A DNA stretch of 64,000 nucleotides, taken from assembly GCF_009363435.1 (NCBI RefSeq), contig NZ_CP045354.1, positions 4,430,501 to 4,494,500 of the forward strand. Reading direction: 5' to 3'. This DNA is from Labrenzia sp. THAF82 (GTDB taxonomy: Bacteria; Pseudomonadota; Alphaproteobacteria; Rhizobiales; Stappiaceae). Position numbers and translations under genes: made by a program. Each line of letters begins with the position of its first letter. Position 1 is the first letter of the stretch. Under the pieces are notes generated by a model. The model ran no database searches. It saw only the letters and a list, made by a program, of their open reading frames with translations, and was not told the origin of the DNA. Positions 24,661 through 33,262 of the stretch are shown here, piece by piece.

Positions 24661-25715
24661 CGCAAAGACCGCCCGTCTTCCGCGAATAGGTGAACTTTCT
24701 GCGGATCGATGAAAAGGCCTATCGGGTCGCCGGTATTGACAGGCACATGTCCATGTTCGCGCACAAGAAACGCTCCGATCCCGTCGACCTGGACATGGAT
24801 ATTCGTGTCTGAGCCGAGATGCTCAACCAGTTCGGCTTTTCCGCTGAATTGAGCGGCTTCCGATCCTGCCACGTGAATGTGCTCCGGGCGTATTCCAAGT
24901 TCACTCACGCCAGAAGAAGGCACCTCCCCTTCAACCTGGATTCTGGTGCCGCTGGAAAGTGCAATGCTGTCGCCCTTGGCTTCGGCCCGATGCACATTCA
25001 TGGTCGGTGACCCGATGAATTGTGCAACAAACTTGTTGGCAGGTCTCTCATAAAGGTCGAGTGGTGTTCCGACTTGCTGGATGTCGCCCGCATTCAGAAC
25101 AACAATCCTGTCCGCAAGTGTCAGTGCCTCTACCTGGTCGTGCGTTACATAGATCATCGTGGCTTCAAGGCGTTGGTGAAGGCGTGCAATTTCAAGACGC
25201 ATCTCGACACGCAAGGCCGCATCCAGATTTGACAAGGGTTCATCGAAGAGAAAGGCGCTTGGGTCTCGAACGATTGCGCGGCCCATTGCTACGCGCTGAC
25301 GCTGGCCGCCCGAAAGCTGTTTTGGCAAGCGTTCCTTCAGGCCAGTGAGACCCAGTGTCTTCGCCGCGCCCTGAACCTTGGACCGACGCTCTTCCGCGGC
25401 GGCTTTCCGGATTTCAAGGGAAAAGCCCATGTTTCGTGAAACGTCCATATGTGGATAGAGCGCATAAGATTGGAACACCATGGCCATGTCGCGGTCGCGG
25501 GGTGGAACCTCGTTCATGCGCCTGCCATCGATGGTGAATTCGCCACCCGTGATCGGTTCCAGGCCGGCGATCATCCGCAGCAAAGTGGACTTGCCACAGC
25601 CGGACGGGCCGACCAGCACAATAAACTCGCCGTCTTCAATCGTCAGGTTAATGTCGCGCAGGACTTCAACAGATCCGTAGGATTTGGCGATGTTTTGCAG
25701 TTCAATGCGGGCCAT
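24657..25715 (-). CDS. Ugp/Mal-type ABC importer ATP-binding protein
   Basis: A 352-residue MalK/UgpC-type ATPase. Walker A GPSGCGKST (about 36-44), Q-loop VFQSYALYPHM, signature [14 protein letters not shown], Walker B FLFDEP and the H-loop VTHDQVEAL are all intact. The C-terminal part is the regulatory TOBE region (LGIRPEHIHVAGSEAAQ). It is the last gene of a leftward operon: FadR-type regulator, PLP enzyme, binding protein, two permeases, ATPase. ATPases of this type can serve more than one importer. Substrate not determined. Confidence 0.93.
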   Translation of the reverse strand: MARIELQNIAKSYGSVEVLRDINLTIEDGEFIVLVGPSGCGKSTLLRMIAGLEPITGGEFTIDGRRMNEVPPRDRDMAMVFQSYALYPHMDVSRNMGFSLEIRKAAAEERRSKVQGAAKTLGLTGLKERLPKQLSGGQRQRVAMGRAIVRDPSAFLFDEPLSNLDAALRVEMRLEIARLHQRLEATMIYVTHDQVEALTLADRIVVLNAGDIQQVGTPLDLYERPANKFVAQFIGSPTMNVHRAEAKGDSIALSSGTRIQVEGEVPSSGVSELGIRPEHIHVAGSEAAQFSGKAELVEHLGSDTNIHVQVDGIGAFLVREHGHVPVNTGDPIGLFIDPQKVHLFAEDGRSLR

Positions 25716-25724
25716 TTTGGGCTC

Positions 25725-26567
25725 CTATCCTTTTACGGCACCAGAGGTGAGCCCCTGGACCAGATAGCGCTGAATGAAGATGAAGAAGAGGCAGGATGGC
25801 ACAAGCGCCAAGACACCGGCGGCCATCATCTGCCCCCAGTCGACCGAGAACTTTGAGACGAACGTCAAAAGCCCGACAGGGAATGTCATCGTATCGTTGG
25901 AATTGATCAACATCAGCGCAAAGAGCAATTCGCTCCATGCCGCAGTGAAGATGAAGCCAAGTGTTGCTCCCAATCCCGGCAGCGTCAGAGGCAGAATGAT
26001 CTTGCGCAGCGCTTCAAACCTCGTGCAGCCGTCGATCATTCCGGCCTCCTCCAAGTCCTTCGGAATGCCGTCGAAGAAGGACTGCATCAGGAATGTGGCG
26101 AAGGGCACATTGAAGGCGGTATAGACGATGATCAGGCTTGTCAGTGAGTTCAGCAATCCGACTGCAGCCACGATCTTGTAGATTGGGGCAATGATCATCA
26201 GAAGCGGAAACATCTGGGTGATCAGCATAAGCGCAATGACCAGGCGCTTGCCACGGAAGTCAAAGCGAGAAAAGGCATAGCCTGCCGCGGCTGCCACACA
26301 TGTGGTTATGGCCGCTGTACCCAGGGACACGATCAGGCTGTTCTTGAAATAGGACAAGAAGTCGGTGGCGATCAGGACAGTTCTGAAATTCTCGAACGTG
26401 AAACTGCTGGGAACCATCGCAGTTCCCTCCGAGAAGATCAGTTTGTCCGGTGTCACCGCGATTTTTGCCAGCCAGTAAAGCGGGAAAAGGGCAAAGGTCA
26501 GATAAAAGGCCAGAGCCAGATATTTCCCGGTCACGGCCAAGGGTGAGGACTTGCGAAGCGCACTCAT
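25725..26567 (-). CDS. ABC importer permease (MalG-like)
   Basis: A 280-residue inner-membrane permease with six hydrophobic segments. The EAA loop near the C-terminus reads EAGMIDGCTRFEALRKIILP, the coupling motif that contacts the ATPase. It lies 8 bp after the MalF-like gene and 9 bp before the ATPase gene. Its N-terminal segment (ALAFYLTFALFPLYWLAKIA) is typical of the second permease of CUT1-class sugar importers. Confidence 0.92.
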   Translation of the reverse strand: MSALRKSSPLAVTGKYLALAFYLTFALFPLYWLAKIAVTPDKLIFSEGTAMVPSSFTFENFRTVLIATDFLSYFKNSLIVSLGTAAITTCVAAAAGYAFSRFDFRGKRLVIALMLITQMFPLLMIIAPIYKIVAAVGLLNSLTSLIIVYTAFNVPFATFLMQSFFDGIPKDLEEAGMIDGCTRFEALRKIILPLTLPGLGATLGFIFTAAWSELLFALMLINSNDTMTFPVGLLTFVSKFSVDWGQMMAAGVLALVPSCLFFIFIQRYLVQGLTSGAVKG

Positions 26568-26575
26568 AACAAACC

Positions 26576-27505
26576 TCAGATCTTGACCAGTCTGCGGCGC
26601 AGAACAAGCAGGATGACAGCGTAGATCAACAGAAGAGCCAGCAAAGCAACAGCAATAGCCGACGCGTATCCGAAATCGAGCTTTCGGAAAGCCGTTGTGA
26701 AGATGTATGTCGATAGGATCTGCGTGGAGTTGGCAGGACCTCCACCGGTCATGACAAAAATGAGATCAGCGAAATTCGCGATCCAGATCGTTCTCAGCAT
26801 GACGGTGATGGCAATCATAGGCGCCAGGAATGGCAAGGTGATCTTGGTAAAACTTTGCCAGGCTGTCGCGCCGTCAATTTCAGCTGCCTCATAGAGTTCG
26901 CCGGGGATCGACTGCAACGCAGCCAAAAGCGTGATGGCAAAAAACGGAACCCCGAACCAGACATTCGCAGTGATCGGGCCCCACATTGCAAGGTCGGGAT
27001 CACCTAGGATGTTGAAAGGCTCAGACAAGATGCCGAGCGCGGCCAGCCAGTGCGGCAACGGGCCAATCGTCGGATTGAACAGCCAGGCCCAGGTCAGGGC
27101 CGAGAGAAAAGTCGGCACTGCCCACGGCAGAAATACGAGCGCCTGAACCAGGCGTTTGCCGTAGAAACGGGTATTTAGGAGAAGTGCCAGCCCCAAACCC
27201 AGAAAGAACTGAAAGAAGATCGACCCAAGGGTCCACCAGAAGGTGTTCTTCAGCGCCAGCCAGAATTTCCTGTCCGACCAAAGCGCCTGAAAATTTTCCG
27301 TTCCGACCCAGCCTGTTTCGAACGGGCGCAGCAGCGATACGGATTGAAAGGCATAAGACACTCCGATAACCAATGGCACCAGCATCACCAGTGCAATTAG
27401 CACAAATGCCGGCGCAATATAGAGATACGGTTCGACCAGGTATCGGAAATAGAAAGAAGGCCGCGCCCGGGGTTTCCCGGGCGCAGGTGTTGCAGTCGAC
27501 ATCAT
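26576..27505 (-). CDS. ABC importer permease (MalF-like)
   Basis: A 309-residue permease. An N-terminal cytoplasmic Pro/Ala-rich tail is followed by six hydrophobic segments and the EAA loop YEAAEIDGATAWQSFTKITL. It starts as ATGA over the stop of the binding-protein gene (a second ATG follows directly). With the MalG-like permease it forms the translocation pore of the CUT1-type importer. Confidence 0.92.
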   Translation of the reverse strand: MMSTATPAPGKPRARPSFYFRYLVEPYLYIAPAFVLIALVMLVPLVIGVSYAFQSVSLLRPFETGWVGTENFQALWSDRKFWLALKNTFWWTLGSIFFQFFLGLGLALLLNTRFYGKRLVQALVFLPWAVPTFLSALTWAWLFNPTIGPLPHWLAALGILSEPFNILGDPDLAMWGPITANVWFGVPFFAITLLAALQSIPGELYEAAEIDGATAWQSFTKITLPFLAPMIAITVMLRTIWIANFADLIFVMTGGGPANSTQILSTYIFTTAFRKLDFGYASAIAVALLALLLIYAVILLVLRRRLVKI

Positions 27506-28758
27506 TGTGCAGCTTTCCAGCGGGCATATTCTTCGGTCAGAAATTCAGCCCATTTGTCAGCGACTTCCTGAGCGCTGATTTGACCTAACAAAGCCTCCTG
27601 ACTGCTTTCCAAGGCGATGGAATCTGCAAAATATCCGAACTGTTCCAGGTAGGTCGGCATAACCGTTGGAACATACTGGTCTCCGTTCAGGGTATCGAAC
27701 CAGCCCTTGAACTGTTCGGTCTTGAAATATGGATCTTGCTCAGCGCCCTCATGGATCGGGATAACGCCCACACGCTTTGCCCATTCCTTGTTGGCCTCCG
27801 GGCTTGCCAGATGCGCAATCAACTTCCAGGAAAGATCCTCATTAGACGTTGTGTCGAACATTGCCCAACCGGCGAAACCGATTGTCGGGAAAGCTTTACC
27901 TGCCGGCCCGACCGGCATGGGAACAACAGCAAAATCGTCGGCCTCCATGCGCTCGGCCACTGCAATCAGGGCATCAGGGTCCTGATCAAGAAATGCGCAA
28001 GTTCCCGAATAGAAACCGGCCACAATCTCATTAAACCCCCAACTTACGGAATCCTTCGGTGCATATCCGTTCTGGTAGAGATCAATCAGGAATTGGATCC
28101 CTTCCACCGAACCCGGCTGGTTGAGCGTGCTCTTGCCGTTTTCGTCAAAGAAGGTGTTATTGCCGTTCATGGTGGCGGCCATCATGATCCAGCCATTCAG
28201 GCCACCCGGCCCGCCACGAAGACAATAACCATACTTGCCATCAAGCTCGGACACCGCCTTGGCCGCGGCCATGAAATCGGCCATGGTCTTCGGCGCTTCG
28301 CCCACACCCGCCTCTTCCAACAGTTTTTTGTTGTAGAACAAGGCGCGGAGGTAGAACCCGTAGGGGATCATTCGCACGGTTTTGCCGTCTGTCTGCCGCC
28401 CCATGTCGATTGTCTTTTGGGTCAGCGTTTCACCGTGTTCCCAGTCAGCAATCCGGCTGTTCAGATCAACCAGCTTGTCCTTGTAGATACCGGCCCAACG
28501 ATCCGGCATTTCGACCACGTCAGGAATGTCTCCCCCTGCAACCATGGTCGCAAACTTTTCGAAGGCCTGCCCCCATGGCAACGACACGATTTCCACTTCA
28601 GTTCCAGGATTGGCGGCTTCGAATGCCTCAACCTGTTGCTGCAGGACCTTGGTTCGCTCCGGACTGGTGATCACTTCCACCAGTTTCAGGCTTTCCGCGC
28701 TCGCCGCTGAACTCGCCATTATGGCAAGTGCGCTAATAGCTCCTATCAATCCCCTCAT
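27502..28758 (-). CDS. ABC importer extracellular binding protein (family 1)
   Basis: A 418-residue periplasmic receptor. The signal peptide runs to about residue 22 (LAIMASSAASAESL), then the family 1 opening VEVITSPERTKVLQQQVEAF with FEAANPGTEVEIV. ATG 28758 has GGAG 7 nt upstream; the GTG four codons earlier overlaps that site. It follows the PLP-enzyme gene by 42 bp. Family 1 receptors bind oligosaccharides, polyols or glycerophosphodiesters; the coupling here to a Cys/Met-type PLP enzyme is unusual and leaves the ligand open. Confidence 0.92.
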   Translation of the reverse strand: MRGLIGAISALAIMASSAASAESLKLVEVITSPERTKVLQQQVEAFEAANPGTEVEIVSLPWGQAFEKFATMVAGGDIPDVVEMPDRWAGIYKDKLVDLNSRIADWEHGETLTQKTIDMGRQTDGKTVRMIPYGFYLRALFYNKKLLEEAGVGEAPKTMADFMAAAKAVSELDGKYGYCLRGGPGGLNGWIMMAATMNGNNTFFDENGKSTLNQPGSVEGIQFLIDLYQNGYAPKDSVSWGFNEIVAGFYSGTCAFLDQDPDALIAVAERMEADDFAVVPMPVGPAGKAFPTIGFAGWAMFDTTSNEDLSWKLIAHLASPEANKEWAKRVGVIPIHEGAEQDPYFKTEQFKGWFDTLNGDQYVPTVMPTYLEQFGYFADSIALESSQEALLGQISAQEVADKWAEFLTEEYARWKAAQ

Positions 28759-28800
28759 GATCAACTCCACTGTTTCGGGTTTCGTTTTTGGATACGCCGC

Positions 28801-29967
28801 TTATCGGTGGGCGCTTGTGCTCAGGGCCGCTTCGAAGTCAGCCCAAAGATCATCGGGGTCTTCCAACCCCAGGCTCAGACGAACAATCCGGTCGGAGACG
28901 CCAAAGCGTTGCATTGAATTTTGTTCGCCCGCCTGTTCGAGGGCGATTTTTGTCGGCAGGACCAAGCTCTCAAACCCGCCCCAGCTCACGCCAAGACGAA
29001 ACAGGTTCAAGGTGTCTGCGAATGCGGGAATGTCCACGGCACCATCGAGTTCCACCGACATCAGGCCAGAGCGACCGGTCAGTCCTGGAACAACATTCGG
29101 GCCGGGCGAAAGCACTCTTTTCACAAGCGGGTGCGCAGACAGCTTGTCAACGAATTGATTTGCGGTGGCCTGGTGTTGATGCATCCGCGCTGTCAGCGTT
29201 CTTAGTCCGCGCGTGAGCAAGAAGGCCTCAAATGGCGCCAGTTTGCCACCCAACAGCGCGAGCGACAGCTCACGGATCTGGTCAATCAGGTCCTGCCTTG
29301 CAACCACGACACCCGCGACCGTATCTGAGTGGCCTGAAAGATATTTCGAAGCGGAGTGCAATACGATGTCGATGCCGAGCGTCAACGGCTGCTGGAAAAG
29401 CGGTGTTGCCCAGGAATTATCGATCATCGTGAGCGTTTGATGACGTTTGGCATGGGCAGCGACGGCCGGAAGATCCATTGCCTCAAAAACAACTGTGTTC
29501 GGGCTTTCCAGATAGGCAAGACGCGCACCTGCAAGCAGATTTTCATCCGTCTCGAATGCCTCTACAGAATGATAGGTCACCTCAACGCCGAACGGGCGGA
29601 GCAGCTTTTCGAAGAACCGGTAAGCATCCGGATAGACATGCTCAACACAGGCGATCCGGTCGCCGGGCTTCACAAATGCGATGACGGCAGAAGAAATCGC
29701 AGCCATACCGGAAGCAAAGGCAACCGCTGCCTCCCCTTCTTCTGCCTTGGCGATCAGGTTTTCGAATGCAGAGACCGTGGGGTTCTGGACACGGGTGTAA
29801 AGCGGATCATCGGACCGCCCCGCCATCCGCTCCGCGAAAGCATGGTAGTTGTCAAATGTGAATAGTGATGTCTGCATGATTGGCGGCGTTACAGCCCCAC
29901 CAAAATCGGTTGCAGCGGCAGCAAGTAGCGTCTGAATGGAATAATTTCCGGGCACAGAGTCAGCCAT
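28801..29967 (-). CDS. Cys/Met-metabolism-type PLP enzyme (gamma family), substrate unknown
   Basis: The 388-residue protein belongs to the cystathionine gamma-synthase/beta-lyase fold. PLP lysine K208 lies in HSASKYLSGHSD and the PLP-binding FASGMAAISSAV at about 84-95. Where methionine gamma-lyase has YGC, it has VYPDAYRFFE, so it is not a second MdeA; a cystathionine beta-lyase-like or other C-S or C-O lyase activity is more likely. It overlaps the end of the FadR-type regulator gene by 8 nt and heads a CUT1-type ABC importer operon, so its substrate is probably what that importer brings in or a product of it. Confidence 0.8.
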   Translation of the reverse strand: MADSVPGNYSIQTLLAAAATDFGGAVTPPIMQTSLFTFDNYHAFAERMAGRSDDPLYTRVQNPTVSAFENLIAKAEEGEAAVAFASGMAAISSAVIAFVKPGDRIACVEHVYPDAYRFFEKLLRPFGVEVTYHSVEAFETDENLLAGARLAYLESPNTVVFEAMDLPAVAAHAKRHQTLTMIDNSWATPLFQQPLTLGIDIVLHSASKYLSGHSDTVAGVVVARQDLIDQIRELSLALLGGKLAPFEAFLLTRGLRTLTARMHQHQATANQFVDKLSAHPLVKRVLSPGPNVVPGLTGRSGLMSVELDGAVDIPAFADTLNLFRLGVSWGGFESLVLPTKIALEQAGEQNSMQRFGVSDRIVRLSLGLEDPDDLWADFEAALSTSAHR

Positions 29968-30715
29968 CGTGTTCCTCGGAAAAATTCTGAGTTGCAGTAC
30001 ACACCATATCGATGATGGTCGCCGTCAGTTCTGCCGCCCTATCCTCATCTCCGGCAATGATCGCGTCGGCAAGCGGACGGTGAAGTGGAATGGTCTCCTG
30101 GCCCAGATGAGGCGTCCCAAATGGCGTTTCGTAGATGTCGTGAAAGGCTTTCTGGATCTGCTCGATAAACTGCTTGAAGAGCGGATTTCCAGTCGCCTCG
30201 TGAATCGCATTGTGAAAACGGCTGTCGGCGGGCCGCCAGTCTTCGCCGACTTCGTAAATTGCCATCAGCTCCGCTGCCCGCGCGCTGATGATCCGGCGCT
30301 GCTCGGGCGTTGCAAGCCGGGTAGCGATTCTCACAGCCTCTATCTCGAGTGGACGACGCACCTGCTGCATTCGCAAGAGGCTTTCGGCTTCGTGCTTGAT
30401 CGTCAGGGCAACCCGTAGCGTGTTTCTGGATATCTCGGAGATCAGGCGGGTGCCGGCCCCTTTGTTCCGGCTGACGACCCCCATGCTTTCCCAGGTTTTC
30501 AAGGTTTCGCGGATGGTCGAGCGACCAAAACCAAGTCTTCGAACCAACTCAAGCTCGGGCGGCAGCCTGTCTCCAACCCGCAGCCCTTCGTCTTCGATCA
30601 ATCTGATGAGAGCTCTGGGCACGTCACGAGGACCGTCTTCGCGGTCTGCGTCGATATCAGCGTGCACTTTCTTTGGGTCTGCCGACATGAGTCGATGCTG
30701 CCTTTTCTCGTTCAT
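29960..30715 (-). CDS. FadR-type GntR regulator (FCD domain)
   Basis: A 251-residue GntR/FadR-family regulator. The winged helix (residues about 30-95) contains LPPELELVRRLGFGRSTIRE, and the C-terminal FCD domain contains the ligand/metal positions expected in RRPLEIEAVRIA and SRFHNAIHEATGNPLF. ATG 30715 or ATG 30688 could be the start; neither has a strong ribosome-binding site. The gene overlaps the PLP-enzyme gene and is preceded by four regularly spaced operators, so it autoregulates its own operon. Confidence 0.9.
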   Translation of the reverse strand: MNEKRQHRLMSADPKKVHADIDADREDGPRDVPRALIRLIEDEGLRVGDRLPPELELVRRLGFGRSTIRETLKTWESMGVVSRNKGAGTRLISEISRNTLRVALTIKHEAESLLRMQQVRRPLEIEAVRIATRLATPEQRRIISARAAELMAIYEVGEDWRPADSRFHNAIHEATGNPLFKQFIEQIQKAFHDIYETPFGTPHLGQETIPLHRPLADAIIAGDEDRAAELTATIIDMVCTATQNFSEEHDG

Positions 30716-30732
30716 TGATAAGCAACGCAACT

Positions 30733-30806
30733 TTGTCAGACATAATACGAACTATGTCTGACATTGCAAATTCTTTGTCTGACATAGTTTAAATTTTGTC
30801 GGACAA
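30733..30806. promoter_or_regulatory. Four-fold FadR-type operator array
   Basis: Four 11-bp dyads of the consensus WTGTCNGACAW occur: TTGTCAGACAT (30733-30743), ATGTCTGACAT (30754-30764), TTGTCTGACAT (30775-30785) and TTGTCGGACAA (30796-30806). Their centres are exactly 21 bp apart each time. The design matches the FadR-subfamily half-site (GTnnnAC). The array begins 18 bp before the regulator's start. Four dimers would sit on one face of the helix. Confidence 0.85.
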
Positions 30807-31016
30807 AGAATTCTTGCCTAGCGAATGAACGGCAGAAAACCGGCCTTTTGCCATCAAAATGGCTGACGTAACAACAAGTCGGGTATTGATGAAACACAAT
30901 GAAGCTTGCGCAGAATCGTTCATCGCCGGACCAAATGGCACCAGCGCATTAATGCGCAGACTCGATTGGATCAAAGTGTTGGTGGAAGACCTGAGGCCAG
31001 GTACAGGACCGTCAAA
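30807..31016. other. Intergenic region, SDR gene to operator array
   Basis: This 210-bp stretch holds no gene that I can support. It contains a perfect 14-bp palindrome, GCGCATTAATGCGC, at 30944-30957, and a weak hairpin (ACCTG/CAGGT) at about 30991-31005, just past the SDR stop, which could help end the upstream operon. The promoter of the regulator operon is expected here. Confidence 0.5.
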
Positions 31017-31757
31017 TCAGATACAGCGCCCCCCATCGACCTCCATAGCGACACCCGTAACCATGCCGGCCTCATCCGAACATAGGAAACACGCAGCGTT
31101 GCCCATGTCCTCCGGCGTCGAGAAGCGGCCAATTGGAATGGTCGACAGGAACTTGGCGCGAATTTCAGGGGTGTCCTCGCCCATGAAACTTTTCAGGAGC
31201 GGTGTTTCCCCGGCAACCGGACAAATCGCGTTGACCCTCACCCCGGCGGGAGCCAGTTCCACGGCCATTGTCTTGGTTGCTGTAATCATCCAGCCCTTGG
31301 AGGCATTGTACCAATTGAGCTTCGGGCGCGGGCTCAAACCCGCGGTCGAAGCCACATTCAAGATAGCGCCCTTACCGGCTGCGGTCATGACGGGAACCAG
31401 GTGCCGGGCTGTCAGATAAACCGACTTGCAATTGACGGCCAACACCTTGTCAAACTCGTCCTCCGTCACATCCTGCATTGGCTTTGGAAGATGGGTAATG
31501 CCAGCATTGTTGACCAGGATATCGACCCGCCCGAGGTTGGCCAGCGCGGTTTCGGCAAGCGATTGAACGCTTTCGTTGCTCGCGACATCGACCTTGACTG
31601 CCTGACCACCGGTTTCTTTTGCGACATCCTGCGCGAGATCCAAGTTCAGATCTGCAATCAGAACACTGGCACCTTCGGCCGCAAATTTACGCACAATTCC
31701 GGCTCCAAAGCCTGAGGCACCGCCCGTTACGATTGCCGTTTTTCCCTGAAGTCTCAT
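31017..31757 (-). CDS. Short-chain dehydrogenase/reductase (SDR)
   Basis: A 246-residue classical SDR. The cofactor motif TGGASGFGAG lies at residues 11-20, Asp in LIADLNLD favours NAD, NNAG follows at about 87-90, and the catalytic Ser (NVASTAG) and YNASK motif are present. It oxidises or reduces a hydroxy/keto group; the substrate is unknown. It is the last gene of the leftward Dpp-type operon, 41 bp after the aldehyde dehydrogenase, so the two probably act in sequence on an alcohol then aldehyde, or on a product of the M20 peptidase. Confidence 0.9.
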   Translation of the reverse strand: MRLQGKTAIVTGGASGFGAGIVRKFAAEGASVLIADLNLDLAQDVAKETGGQAVKVDVASNESVQSLAETALANLGRVDILVNNAGITHLPKPMQDVTEDEFDKVLAVNCKSVYLTARHLVPVMTAAGKGAILNVASTAGLSPRPKLNWYNASKGWMITATKTMAVELAPAGVRVNAICPVAGETPLLKSFMGEDTPEIRAKFLSTIPIGRFSTPEDMGNAACFLCSDEAGMVTGVAMEVDGGRCI

Positions 31758-31798
31758 ATGCGCGTTTCCTTCAAATTCGATGTCTGGCCTGGCATGGC

Positions 31799-33253
31799 TC
31801 AGCCATGGTAGGCAGCGACGGTTTTGAGCGACGTGAAGCCATAAAGGGCTTCAAATCCCTTTTCCCGGCCATGGCCGGACTTGCCCATTCCCCCGAACGG
31901 AAGTTCAACACCTCCACCCGCTCCGTAGTTGTTGATGAACACCTGGCCTGTCCGAATTTTCTTAGCCATGCGCATCTGTCGCGCACCGTCGCGTGTCCAG
32001 ACACTGGCGACCAGGCCGTAGTCAGTGCCGTTGGCAATCGCAGTCGCTTCATCTTCGGTGTCGAAGGGAATGATCACCTGGACAGGACCAAAGATTTCGT
32101 CCCGTGCCAAGACGTGAGAGGGATCGACCCCTGCAAAGAGCGTCGGCTTGACGTAATTGCCCTCTCCAGGTGCGTCCAGAAACCGTCCCTCTGCGACCTT
32201 CTCCAGATCGGCACCACGATCCAGGAAACTTGAGACGATGCCCTGTTGTTTTGCTGAAATGAGAGGACCGACATCAAGGTCCGCCAATGCCGGTCCCACT
32301 TTCAAGGCACGGTACTTTTCAGCCATGCGCTCAGCGACTTCAGCCAAACGGGATCTTTGCACCAGGATGCGCGACGATGCTGAACAGGTCTGTCCGGCGT
32401 TCTGGATCCCCGCATTCACAAGAAATGGCAGGGCAGCCTCAAGATCCCCGTCTTCGAAGAAGATCTGGGGCGACTTGCCGCCAAGCTCCAACGTCACGGG
32501 AACGACATTTCTTGCGGCAGCCATCTGGACTTGAACACCCGTTGCCACGGATCCTGTAAAACTGATGTGCTGAACATTCGGGTGGGCTGTGAGCGCAGCT
32601 CCGGCCTCAGACCCAAGACCTGGCACCACATTCAACGCCCCCTCCGGAAGACCAGCTTCCCTTGCAAGATCGGCAAAAGCCAGCGCAGTGAGACAGGCAT
32701 CCTCCGCCGGTTTCAGGACGCAGGCATTTCCAACTGCCAGGGCTGCGCCAACCGACCGTCCTATGATCTGCATGGGATAATTCCACGGCACGATGTGGCC
32801 CGTAACCCCAAAAGGCTCACGCAAGGTGTAGACTGTATAACCATCCAGATAGGGGATGGTCTCGCCGTGGAGCTTGTCGGCGGCGCCGCCGTAAAACTCA
32901 AGATAGCGGACGAGAGCGACCGCATCATTGCGCGCCTGTTTGAGCGGTTTGCCGACGTCCAGTGCCTCGATGCGAGCCAGATCCTCGATGCGATCCTCTA
33001 CCAGTTTGCCGAGGCGAAACAGAAACCGGCCACGTTCGGCAGCCGTTGTTCTTCCCCAATCGCCTTTGCGCGCTTCATGAGCTGCCGCAACTGCTGCATC
33101 GATGTCAGAAGCCCTTCCTCGAGCGATCGCCCCTATCCGTTCACCATTTGACGGGTTCATGAGCGGGAGGCTGTCGCCACTCGCACAGGAGATCCATTTT
33201 CCGGCGATCAAGCACTTTTCAGGGTCAAACCAGAGATTCAGGTTTTCAGTCAT
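31799..33253 (-). CDS. NAD(P)-dependent aldehyde dehydrogenase
   Basis: The 484-residue protein is a standard ALDH. Residues in order: HIVPWNYPMQ (cofactor pocket), FTGSVATGVQVQ, LELGGKSPQIFFED with the general-base Glu, NAGQTCSASSR with the catalytic Cys, and EIFGPVQVI. The pattern resembles betaine/amino-aldehyde and gamma-aminobutyraldehyde-type ALDHs. Two ATGs lie in a row; ATG 33253 sits 5 nt after AGGAGG, better than 33256. It follows the ABC ATPase gene by 9 bp. Confidence 0.93.
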   Translation of the reverse strand: MTENLNLWFDPEKCLIAGKWISCASGDSLPLMNPSNGERIGAIARGRASDIDAAVAAAHEARKGDWGRTTAAERGRFLFRLGKLVEDRIEDLARIEALDVGKPLKQARNDAVALVRYLEFYGGAADKLHGETIPYLDGYTVYTLREPFGVTGHIVPWNYPMQIIGRSVGAALAVGNACVLKPAEDACLTALAFADLAREAGLPEGALNVVPGLGSEAGAALTAHPNVQHISFTGSVATGVQVQMAAARNVVPVTLELGGKSPQIFFEDGDLEAALPFLVNAGIQNAGQTCSASSRILVQRSRLAEVAERMAEKYRALKVGPALADLDVGPLISAKQQGIVSSFLDRGADLEKVAEGRFLDAPGEGNYVKPTLFAGVDPSHVLARDEIFGPVQVIIPFDTEDEATAIANGTDYGLVASVWTRDGARQMRMAKKIRTGQVFINNYGAGGGVELPFGGMGKSGHGREKGFEALYGFTSLKTVAAYHG

Positions 33254-33262
33254 CATTCCTCC

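Noticed and set aside
27736..28710. Rightward frame of 324 codons opposite the CUT1 binding-protein gene
   Set aside because: Shadow of the binding-protein gene on the other strand; no ribosome-binding site and His/Arg-rich without family signature.
28801..29967. Second methionine gamma-lyase
   Set aside because: The Tyr-Gly-Cys segment of methionine gamma-lyase is replaced by VYPDAYRFFE, so only the broader PLP family is claimed.
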